A DNA stretch of 5,020 nt from an uncultured Alphaproteobacteria bacterium. GTDB taxonomy: Bacteria > Pseudomonadota > Alphaproteobacteria > Bin95. The notes beneath the pieces were generated by a model that saw nothing but the letters and a program-made list of their open reading frames with translations, had not been told where the DNA came from and did no database searches. The stretch spans positions 1 through 5,020 of the forward strand of contig CAJXVF010000253.1 of assembly GCA_913060845.1 (NCBI GenBank), read 5' to 3'. Positions 1 to 5,020 of this stretch are shown piece after piece (the stretch's first letter is position 1; the number at the start of each line of letters is the position of its first letter). The position numbers and the translations under genes are program-made.

Positions 1-32
1 ATATTCTTGCCTCTATAGCAGCGCGTCGCCAG

Positions 33-338
33 TTAGGCGGCGGCTTTCGCTTCAGCGCGTGCTTTGGAGCGCTGGATGCGGCGCTTCAGCTTCGCCGCTT
101 CTTCCGTCAACCGGGATGAACCGGTGTTGAGCAGGTAGGCGTCGAGGCCCCCGTTATGCTCAATCGTGCGAAGCCCCTGCGCTGTCAGTTTCAGGCGTAC
201 TTTAACACCCAAAATATCGGACAGCAGCGTGGCATGCTGCACATTCGGACGGAAGGTCCGGCGGGTTTTGTTGTTGGCGTGGCTGACATTGTTGCCAACC
301 ATTACGCCTTTGCCGCTGATGGCGCACTTGCGAGCCAT
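33..338 (-). CDS. rpmB: 50S ribosomal protein L28 (bL28)
   Basis: Structural protein of the large ribosomal subunit, 101 residues. The N-terminal half carries the L28 signature: [20 protein letters not shown] (residues 8-27) followed by F29 and P31, the family's conserved basic segment that contacts 23S rRNA. A second conserved block, [16 protein letters not shown] (55-70), is typical of the longer alphaproteobacterial form. The C-terminus is a Lys/Arg/Ala-rich tail ending AEAKAAA. Only one cysteine (C5) is present, so this looks like the zinc-free form. The ATG start is supported by an AGGGA ribosome binding site six bases upstream; the stop is TAA. It lies 98 bases after accC with its own promoter in that gap. 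rpmG (L33), its partner in many other bacteria, is not adjacent on the accC side, and the 32 bases beyond the stop are too few to show what follows. Identification is secure. Confidence 0.97.
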   Translation of the reverse strand: MARKCAISGKGVMVGNNVSHANNKTRRTFRPNVQHATLLSDILGVKVRLKLTAQGLRTIEHNGGLDAYLLNTGSSRLTEEAAKLKRRIQRSKARAEAKAAA

Positions 339-344
339 GGCGAT

Positions 345-349
345 TCCCT
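345..349 (-). promoter_or_regulatory. Ribosome binding site of rpmB
   Basis: On the minus strand the sequence AGGGA lies six bases before the rpmB ATG. This is a good Shine-Dalgarno match at normal spacing and fixes the start codon. Confidence 0.75.
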
Positions 350-383
350 AATCAAAACTGGATTGAATCAAATACGAGCAGCG

Positions 384-412
384 CTTATACGGTTTGCTGC
401 CCTGCTGGTCAA
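384..412 (-). promoter_or_regulatory. Sigma-70-type promoter for rpmB
   Basis: On the minus strand TTGACC (407-412) matches the -35 consensus TTGACA at five of six bases. TATAAG (384-389) matches the -10 consensus TATAAT at five of six. The spacer is exactly 17 bases. Transcription would begin near position 377, giving an rpmB leader of about 39 bases that includes the AGGGA ribosome binding site. The site lies wholly in the accC-rpmB gap and points at rpmB, so rpmB can be transcribed independently of the acc genes. Motif and spacing are seen directly; activity is inferred. Confidence 0.7.
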
Positions 413-436
413 GCTTTCATGGGCGCCAAATCCGCC

Positions 437-1777
437 TTATTGGCTGTTAAGCCAGCGTTCGAGCCACACAACGTCGATCGCGCTATCGATGAAATCCTGA
501 GAATCTATAATCCGCGCGTGCAGCGGCAGATTGGTGACGATTCCATCGATCACATATTCATGCAGCGCCCGGCGCATCCGAGCGCGGCAGGCCTCGCGGT
601 CCACACCGTAGACAATCAGCTTCGCGACGAGGCTATCGTAGTGCGGCGGCACCTTGGCACCCTGGAACATATGGCTATCCACACGCACGCCAGACCCACC
701 GGGCGGGTGATACCGCTCTACCGTGCCGGGGCTTGGGATGAACCGCTCAGGATCCTCAGCATTAATCCGTGCTTCAATCGCATGGCCACGAAATTCAATA
801 TCGCTTTGCTGCAGGGGAAGGCCTTCGCCGGCTGCGATCTTTATCTGCTGTTCAACGATATCGATGCCAGTGATGAGCTCCGTCACCGGATGCTCCACCT
901 GCAAGCGGGCATTCATTTCGATGAAGTAGAACTTACCTTCGGCATAAAGGAACTCGACCGTCCCTGCCCCGCGGTAATTAATGTTGCGGGCCAGCGCTGC
1001 GCCGTGTTCGCCGATCATGGCGCGTTCTTCAGGTGTCAGAACGGGTGATGGTGCTTCTTCAATCACTTTCTGGAAGCGGCGTTGCACGGTGCAATCACGC
1101 TCGCCCAGATGGATCGCGTGGCCCTTACCATCTGCCAGAACCTGCACTTCGATATGCCGTGGCCGGTCAATGGCCTTCTCGACATACACGGAGCCATCGC
1201 CGAACGCTGCTTCGGCCTCACTAGAGGCGACTTCGTATGCCCGGGCCAAATTCTCTGCCCGCTCAACCCGTTGCATGCCGCGACCACCGCCGCCAGCCGA
1301 TGCTTTGATCAGCACTGGATAGCCTGCAGCCTCGGCCGCTGCAGCGGCCGCAATAGCGTCTGGGATAAGCTCAACACCACCTGGCACGATGGGCAGCCCA
1401 GCCGCCTCTGCAGCACGCTTGGCCTGAATTTTGTCGCCCAGCATCTCAATCTGCTCAGGCGTTGGGCCAATGAAGACTTTGCCGTGATCTTCGATGATCT
1501 GTGCAAACCGTGAATTCTCCGCAAGGAAGCCCAGGCCTGGATGCACTGCATCGGCGCCAGTGATCTCCGCCGCAGTCAGGATAGCCGGCACGTTCAGGTA
1601 GCTGTCCCGCGCCGCCGGTGGACCAACACACACACTTTCATCCGCCATGCGCACATGCATGGCTTCCGCATCCGCTGTCGAATGGATGGCGACTGTGCCA
1701 ATCCCCATTTCCCGGCAAGCCCGGATAATGCGAAGTGCGATCTCGCCGCGATTGGCGATAAGAATTTTTTGAAACAT
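437..1777 (-). CDS. accC: Acetyl-CoA carboxylase, biotin carboxylase subunit
   Basis: Catalyses ATP-dependent carboxylation of biotin carried on BCCP, the first half-reaction of acetyl-CoA carboxylase, giving malonyl-CoA for fatty acid synthesis in the cytoplasm. At 446 residues it is full length (E. coli AccC has 449). Domains in order are the biotin carboxylase N-domain (about 1-110, starting FQKILIANRGEIALRI), the ATP-grasp domain (about 115-320) and the C-domain (about 330-445). Visible key residues are K116, K158, the glycine loop AGGGGRGM (161-168), H208, K237, E275, E287, N289, R291 in EMNARLQVEHPVTE, and R337. One oddity is residue 235: the usual RRHQK motif reads RRFQK, with Phe (TTC) for His. 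It begins 19 bases after accB with only a weak GGTGGG ribosome binding site, so it probably relies on accB-accC cotranscription. The stop is TAA. accA and accD are not in view. A propionyl- or pyruvate-type carboxylase is unlikely given the length and the adjacent small BCCP. Confidence 0.97.
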   Translation of the reverse strand: MFQKILIANRGEIALRIIRACREMGIGTVAIHSTADAEAMHVRMADESVCVGPPAARDSYLNVPAILTAAEITGADAVHPGLGFLAENSRFAQIIEDHGKVFIGPTPEQIEMLGDKIQAKRAAEAAGLPIVPGGVELIPDAIAAAAAAEAAGYPVLIKASAGGGGRGMQRVERAENLARAYEVASSEAEAAFGDGSVYVEKAIDRPRHIEVQVLADGKGHAIHLGERDCTVQRRFQKVIEEAPSPVLTPEERAMIGEHGAALARNINYRGAGTVEFLYAEGKFYFIEMNARLQVEHPVTELITGIDIVEQQIKIAAGEGLPLQQSDIEFRGHAIEARINAEDPERFIPSPGTVERYHPPGGSGVRVDSHMFQGAKVPPHYDSLVAKLIVYGVDREACRARMRRALHEYVIDGIVTNLPLHARIIDSQDFIDSAIDVVWLERWLNSQ

Positions 1778-1796
1778 TACGCCAAGCCCACCGAGG

Positions 1797-2255
1797 TCAT
1801 TCGACCACCATCAGCAATTCGCCGAACTCGACCGGCTGCGCATTTTCCACGTTGATTTCCAACACGACGCCGGATTGCGTCGCCGTAATCTGGTTCATGA
1901 CCTTCATGGCTTCAATGATCAGCAACACATCGCCCGCTTTTACCCGGTCGCCCGTTTTCACAAAATTCGGCTCACCTGGGCCAGACTGCAAATAAGCCGT
2001 GCCAACCATGGGTGACATTACTGCCCCTGCTGACATTGGCTCCGGCTTTGCTTCCGGCTGGGGTGCGGCAGGCGCAGCAGCGGCGGTGGCTACAGGCGCT
2101 GGAGCAGCAGTTGCTACTGCGACAGCTGCCGGACCGGCCTTAGAGAGGCGGATAAAATTCTCACCGTCCTGATATTCAATCTCACCGAGACCTTTATCTT
2201 CCAAAATGCCGGCGAGCGCCGCCACGGCCTCCACGTTTACGTCAAAGCCGCTCAT
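1797..2255 (-). CDS. accB: Acetyl-CoA carboxylase, biotin carboxyl carrier protein (BCCP)
   Basis: Carries the covalently bound biotin that shuttles carboxylate from AccC to the AccAD carboxyltransferase. It has 152 residues, a normal length. An N-terminal dimerisation region (1-38), with [18 protein letters not shown] at 22-39, is followed by an Ala/Pro-rich flexible linker (about 40-73) and then the biotinyl/lipoyl domain (about 76-152). The biotin attachment motif is EAMKVMN (115-121), with K118 the lysine biotinylated by Bir[22 protein letters not shown] (82-102) includes the extra 'thumb'-like insertion expected of bacterial AccB. The ATG overlaps the aroQ stop as ATGA, indicating translational coupling, and a strong AGGAAGGA ribosome binding site lies inside the aroQ 3' end. 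accC follows 19 bases later. A lipoyl domain of a 2-oxoacid dehydrogenase is excluded by the AMKM-type motif and the accC neighbour. Confidence 0.96.
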   Translation of the reverse strand: MSGFDVNVEAVAALAGILEDKGLGEIEYQDGENFIRLSKAGPAAVAVATAAPAPVATAAAAPAAPQPEAKPEPMSAGAVMSPMVGTAYLQSGPGEPNFVKTGDRVKAGDVLLIIEAMKVMNQITATQSGVVLEINVENAQPVEFGELLMVVE

Positions 2256-2719
2256 GCGGTGATCCTTCCTTCGGGGTCATTGTCGCCGATCAAACCAGCG
2301 AGCGCGTCCATCGCCAGGACATAGGTGTTTGGTCCAAAGCCCGCAATAGAACCGGTCGCGGCCTTCGAAATATAGGAGTGATGCCTGAAAGCTTCACGCC
2401 GGTGAATATTTGATAGATGCACTTCGATGACAGGCGCTTCGATGAGCATCAACGCGTCCATCAGTGCGACGGAAGTGTGCGTTAGCCCAGCACCATTGAT
2501 GATGACGCCAGCGGCAGCGGTCCGCGCTTCCTGAACCCAGGTGATCAGGTCGCCCTCATGGTTGGATTGTCGGAAGTCGACGCCAAAACCCAACGCCTTT
2601 CCTTTTTCCCGACACATCGCTTCCACGTCCGCCAGTGTCGCATAGCCGTATATTTCAGGCTGGCGAACGCCGAGCATGTTCAGATTGGGGCCGTTCAGGA
2701 TCCAGGCAGTCGCCGTCAT
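2252..2719 (-). CDS. aroQ: 3-Dehydroquinate dehydratase, type II
   Basis: Converts 3-dehydroquinate to 3-dehydroshikimate, step three of the shikimate route to aromatic amino acids; the type II enzyme forms a dodecamer and acts in the cytoplasm. At 155 residues it has normal family length. It opens with [19 protein letters not shown] (7-25), where Y24 is the expected catalytic tyrosine. QSNHEGDLI (51-59), the N75 loop followed by [11 protein letters not shown] (80-90), [17 protein letters not shown] (99-115) with catalytic H101 and substrate-binding R112, and GSIAGFG (123-129) complete the signature. The loop after N75 reads GAGL where the family usually has a Pro-Gly/Ala-Ala/Gly-aromatic pattern. 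The ATG has only a weak AAGTGG ribosome binding site nine bases upstream. The TGA stop overlaps the accB start by four bases; aroQ-accB-accC is a familiar order in Alphaproteobacteria. It lies 88 bases after pdeM, so a promoter in that gap is possible. Confidence 0.96.
   Translation of the reverse strand: MTATAWILNGPNLNMLGVRQPEIYGYATLADVEAMCREKGKALGFGVDFRQSNHEGDLITWVQEARTAAAGVIINGAGLTHTSVALMDALMLIEAPVIEVHLSNIHRREAFRHHSYISKAATGSIAGFGPNTYVLAMDALAGLIGDNDPEGRITA
2263..2270 (-). promoter_or_regulatory. Ribosome binding site of accB, inside aroQ
   Basis: On the minus strand AGGAAGGA lies seven bases before the accB ATG, within the last codons of aroQ. It is the strongest Shine-Dalgarno match in the window. 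It confirms the accB start and suggests accB is translated well on its own, in addition to coupling through the ATGA overlap. Confidence 0.75.
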
Positions 2720-2807
2720 GCGCTTGAGCCACTTGTTAGATACTAGATGTTGCGTCGGTTGATAGCGGATGCCGCCGTCCGCCGCAAATCCAAACGCTCA
2801 AAGTTAT

Positions 2808-3509
2808 CTACAAGGTCGGTGCCCGGCGTGGTTTGCTAAGCTTGCTCATTGGGAACTGATAGAGCCGCTGCTGCCCCAACATGAAAATTTTGAGACCCCG
2901 CTTGAACAAATCCTGGATCACAGGCGTGTGCACATCCAGCCCGCCGGTATATGCGCCGAAAGCAGGCAAAATCATGCGTTGGCCATCCGTAACGAAGCAG
3001 GAACCACTGACCCTGCGGGCAGACGTGGCGACAGCGGCTTTTGGATGGAGATGCCCGGCAACTTCGCCCGGACGCGGGCCAGACCTTGGTTCATGCCGCA
3101 GCAATAGACTGCCAGCCAAAAGCTCTGGCGTAGCTGTGCCACCAAGTGCGGCTGGTGGATCAGGATCATGATTGCCTGCAATCCAAACCCACTCCACAGC
3201 CTTCGTTAGCGCCTGAATACGCCGGGCCTCAACTTCGCCCAAGCGAAGCGGCCCGGCACCGTCGTGGAAACTATCGCCAAGAGCCACGATCCGTTTCGGC
3301 TGCATCCGCCTCACCAGCCGTTGCAAACGGTCCAGCGTCGCCGTCGTGTCGTAGGGCGGCGCCAGCCTCCGCCCCCGCGCCGCCATAGCCGAGCCCTTCT
3401 CGAAGTGCAGATCGGCCACGACGAGCGTGCGACAAGCAGGCAAAAACAGCCCACCTTCCGGCGTCAACTGCACATGCTCACCGTTCAACGTCAGCGGGGC
3501 GAGTGTCAT
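2808..3509 (-). CDS. pdeM: PdeM-like metallophosphoesterase (ligase-associated DNA repair endonuclease family)
   Basis: Calcineurin-like metallophosphoesterase of the family annotated as ligase-associated DNA damage response endonuclease PdeM; cytoplasmic, two-metal phosphoesterase. Numbered from the ATG at 3509 (233 residues), the metal-binding motifs are in order: VVADLHFEKG with D33 and H35, GDSFHD (78-83), GNHD (112-115), H139 and GHLHP (152-156). The full set argues for an active enzyme. An upstream TTG at 3521 would add four residues, but the ATG has GGAA six bases upstream and the TTG has no ribosome binding site, so the ATG is preferred. It begins 20 bases after the SDR stop and probably shares its transcript. 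In many genomes pdeM sits with an ATP-dependent DNA ligase, an Lhr-like helicase and an exonuclease; none is in this window. The motifs prove the phosphoesterase fold; the DNA-repair role rests on family resemblance and the true substrate is open. Confidence 0.85.
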   Translation of the reverse strand: MTLAPLTLNGEHVQLTPEGGLFLPACRTLVVADLHFEKGSAMAARGRRLAPPYDTTATLDRLQRLVRRMQPKRIVALGDSFHDGAGPLRLGEVEARRIQALTKAVEWVWIAGNHDPDPPAALGGTATPELLAGSLLLRHEPRSGPRPGEVAGHLHPKAAVATSARRVSGSCFVTDGQRMILPAFGAYTGGLDVHTPVIQDLFKRGLKIFMLGQQRLYQFPMSKLSKPRRAPTL

Positions 3510-3515
3510 CTCTGA

Positions 3516-3519
3516 TTCC
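3516..3519 (-). promoter_or_regulatory. Ribosome binding site deciding the pdeM start
   Basis: On the minus strand GGAA lies six bases before the ATG at 3509. It overlaps the last base of an alternative TTG start at 3521, which itself has no purine-rich stretch upstream. This favours the ATG. Confidence 0.5.
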
Positions 3520-3529
3520 AATAGATACG

Positions 3530-4288
3530 CTATACCGTCAAGTAACCGCCGTCGCTTGGGATCAGAACGCCGGTGACATATTGGGAAAGGTCACTGGCCA
3601 GGAAGATTGCTGGACCGACGATATCCTCTGGTTTGCCCGGGCGGCCCATGGGGATATGGCGCATGAAGCGTTCCAGCATCTCTGGCTGTTGTTGGATGCC
3701 AGCCTCATTCAGCGGCGTGAAAATAAGGCCGGGGCCGATGGCGTTTACGCGCACGCCAAATGGTGCCAGTTCCGCCGCCATGCCGATCGTGAAGTTCTTC
3801 ACCGCACCCTTGGAAGTCGTATAGGCGACCGAGTTTGGCGTGTGCACAAAGCTCTGGATCGAGCCGATGTTGATCACCCGTCCTTTGGTCGCTTTCAGCT
3901 GGTCCTGGAAGGAATGCACGCAATTGAACAGGCCAGTGATATTGACCGCGACCGTATCATTCCAATCGTCAATCGCATTGCCGCTATCGATGGTGGCGCG
4001 ACGCACGATGCCAGCATTGTTCACCAAAATGGACACAGGGCCGATACCCGCTTCGACTTTGCGGGCCATGGACTGAACGCCTTGCATGTCCGTGACATCA
4101 AGCTTCATCGCCCAGGCTTCACCGCCAGCGTCTTTGACATGGCGAGCGGTTTCTTCGGCACCCACCAAATTTACATCAGCCGCGATGACCCGCGCGCCTT
4201 CCCGCGCATACCCTTCAGCAATGCCCTGGCCGATACCTGATCCGCCGCCGGTAACGAAAGCCAGGTGGCCGTCAAGAAGTCCTGTCAT
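3530..4288 (-). CDS. Short-chain dehydrogenase/reductase (classical SDR), probably NAD(H)-dependent
   Basis: Soluble oxidoreductase that would interconvert a hydroxyl and a carbonyl group. It has 252 residues, typical of classical SDRs. A Rossmann fold is shown by TGGGSGIG (13-20), D38 at the end of the second strand (an acid here favours NAD(H) over NADP(H)), D64 in LDV, and NNAG (90-93). The catalytic tetrad is N116, S143, Y156 and K160 (YTTSK). The C-terminal GRPGKPEDIVGPAIFLASDLSQYVTG and a final SDGGYLTV are standard family features. The ATG has GGAG nine bases upstream. It lies 31 bases after the FMO gene and 20 before pdeM, all on one strand, so the three may be cotranscribed. FabG-like, glucose dehydrogenase-like and cyclic-alcohol dehydrogenase-like functions are all possible; the sequence does not choose among them. 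The FMO neighbour hints at an alcohol/ketone substrate. Confidence 0.9.
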   Translation of the reverse strand: MTGLLDGHLAFVTGGGSGIGQGIAEGYAREGARVIAADVNLVGAEETARHVKDAGGEAWAMKLDVTDMQGVQSMARKVEAGIGPVSILVNNAGIVRRATIDSGNAIDDWNDTVAVNITGLFNCVHSFQDQLKATKGRVINIGSIQSFVHTPNSVAYTTSKGAVKNFTIGMAAELAPFGVRVNAIGPGLIFTPLNEAGIQQQPEMLERFMRHIPMGRPGKPEDIVGPAIFLASDLSQYVTGVLIPSDGGYLTV

Positions 4289-4297
4289 TCTGTGATG

Positions 4298-4301
4298 CTC
4301 C
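4298..4301 (-). promoter_or_regulatory. Ribosome binding site of the SDR gene
   Basis: On the minus strand GGAG lies nine bases before the SDR ATG at 4288, in the 31-base gap after the FMO stop. Nothing in that gap looks like a terminator, consistent with read-through from the FMO gene. Confidence 0.55.
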
Positions 4302-4319
4302 GTAAATTAAGCCGACCAA

Positions 4320-5007
4320 TCATGTGAGCGGCGCGCCTGCTTTTTTCAATTCCGCCAGATACGGCACATGCTCTTCCTCGATACCGTGCCGTGGCGTTTG
4401 CTTAAAGTGCGTGTGAACCCATTCGGCCTTCGCCTCAACATTCTGGCGCATGACATCGGGCGGCGGCAATTGCACCTTGCCCGCAATGATATCCCGCACC
4501 CAGCGGGCCTGATGTTCAAACACCATGTTCAGCGCGGTGTCGGTATTGAAGAAGCCAATCATGAAAAGGCCAGGCCATTCTGGCGGCACGATACGTTTGT
4601 ATAAATCAAGCTGGTCCTGGTCCGGGTCACCCGTAACAAGACCATCCGCCAGGAATAGCAGGTCGCATTTATATCCTGTGGCGGCGATCAGCGTGTCGAA
4701 CTCATCGGACGAGCCATCGTTGAAGTAAATGACCTTGCCTTCAATCCGCTGGATATCCTGCTTTAGATCCACGCGGCTGTAGGCAATATCGTTTACAATT
4801 GTGCCGTTGGAAGTGACGTGCAAGCGTTCCGGGGATGGCGGACGGAAACCAAGCTTTGTCAGATCGCCATGGGCCACATAAGCCAGAAATCGCGTTAGGC
4901 GCCTACGGATGCCCGCCGGAATCCAAGGGCGTTGGATTTTGCGCGTGATTTCTGTGAACGGGCGACCAAGCTGGTCAGCCCCCACTGAGTGGTCGGTGTG
5001 TAATGTT
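4320..5007 (-). CDS. Flavin-containing monooxygenase, C-terminal part (5' end cut by contig edge)
   Basis: FAD- and NADPH-dependent monooxygenase of the FMO / Baeyer-Villiger group; only about the C-terminal half is present. Counting from an in-frame GTG at 4985, FDTLIAATGYK (96-106) is the conserved FMO ATGY motif, preceded by FNDG (88-91). LYKRIVPPEWPGLFMIGF (128-145) and ALNMVFEHQARWVRDIIAG (151-169) match the C-terminal FMO segment with its QARW-type motif. The FAD-binding GxGxxG, the FMO/BVMO fingerprint and the NADPH-binding GxGxxG all lie upstream of the window, so FMO cannot be separated from Baeyer-Villiger monooxygenase. The GTG is not a credible start: the frame stays open through it (TLHTDHS before it) to the end of genomic sequence at 5007, beyond which bases are adapter. 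The stop is TGA. The SDR follows after 31 bases. Confidence 0.85.
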
Positions 5008-5020
5008 CTGTCTCTTATAC
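5008..5020. other. Tn5/Nextera mosaic-end adapter remnant (not genomic)
   Basis: The last 13 bases, CTGTCTCTTATAC, are identical to the first 13 of the 19-base Tn5 mosaic end used in transposase-based library preparation (CTGTCTCTTATACACATCT). The match runs in the expected outward direction and ends exactly at the window edge, as expected for a read that passed through its insert into untrimmed adapter. A natural Tn5/IS50 end is less likely because no transposon sequence follows and a real end would be the full 19 bases. The genome sequence should be taken to stop at about 5007. Confidence 0.9.

Noticed and set aside
1..32. Sequence downstream of rpmB, checked for a terminator or the next gene
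   Set aside because: Only 32 bases are visible; no hairpin with a T run and no gene start can be supported.
419..1048. Open frame of 209 codons on the plus strand opposite accC
   Set aside because: It lies wholly antisense to the highly conserved accC, has no recognisable domain, and is explained by codon bias of the real gene.
2040..2135. Repetitive GC-rich stretch in accB (Ala/Pro-rich codons)
   Set aside because: This is the normal flexible linker of BCCP rather than a repeat element or low-complexity insertion.
2763..2784. Small hairpin after pdeM (GCGGA / TCCGC on the minus strand) as a terminator
   Set aside because: The stem is only five bases with an eight-base loop, and no run of T follows, so it does not look like an intrinsic terminator.
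2759..2787. Possible promoter for aroQ-accB-accC in the pdeM-aroQ gap (TTGCGG, 17 bases, TATCAA on the minus strand)
   Set aside because: Spacing is right, but the -35 matches at only three of six bases and the -10 at four of six. A promoter somewhere in this 88-base gap is plausible, but the sequence does not support this one strongly.
3503..4240. Open frame of 245 codons on the plus strand opposite the SDR gene
   Set aside because: It mirrors the SDR coding sequence, whose complete motif set shows it is the real gene. The antisense product has no recognisable motif or ribosome binding site that stands out.
5008..5020. Natural Tn5/IS50 insertion end
   Set aside because: Only 13 of the 19 mosaic-end bases are present, exactly at the contig edge and with no transposon sequence, so a library adapter is the simpler explanation.

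Overview
The window reads as a chromosomal contig end from an alphaproteobacterium. The main evidence is the tight aroQ-accB-accC cluster, a PdeM-type phosphoesterase, and an L28 of alphaproteobacterial type with an Ala/Lys-rich tail. GC content is moderately high and looks even throughout. No genus can be named from this sequence; a free-living, possibly marine or aquatic lineage is only a guess. All seven supported genes lie on the minus strand, so transcription runs from the right edge to the left.

In transcription order, the right edge holds the C-terminal half of a flavin-containing monooxygenase (FMO), cut off by the contig end. The last 13 bases are not genomic: they match the Tn5/Nextera mosaic-end adapter. 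After 31 bases comes a complete short-chain dehydrogenase/reductase (SDR), and after 20 more bases a PdeM-like metallophosphoesterase. An 88-base gap then leads to aroQ (type II 3-dehydroquinate dehydratase), which overlaps accB (BCCP) by the four bases ATGA. accB is followed after 19 bases by accC (biotin carboxylase). A 98-base gap carrying a strong sigma-70-like promoter separates accC from rpmB (ribosomal protein L28), which ends 32 bases from the left edge.

Functionally, accB and accC supply two of the three parts of acetyl-CoA carboxylase (malonyl-CoA for fatty acid synthesis). The accA/accD carboxyltransferase subunits are not in the window. aroQ supplies step three of the shikimate pathway and probably shares a transcript with accB-accC. 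rpmB is likely driven mainly by its own promoter. The FMO and SDR could act in sequence on an alcohol/ketone substrate, but neither substrate can be read from the sequence. The PdeM gene lacks its usual DNA-repair neighbours.

This is an ordinary housekeeping region. I found no mobile element, CRISPR array, tRNA, rRNA or new multi-gene system. The points worth a second look are the adapter remnant, the resulting false gene start for the FMO, a His-to-Phe change in the normally near-invariant RRHQK motif of AccC, and a variant active-site loop in AroQ.
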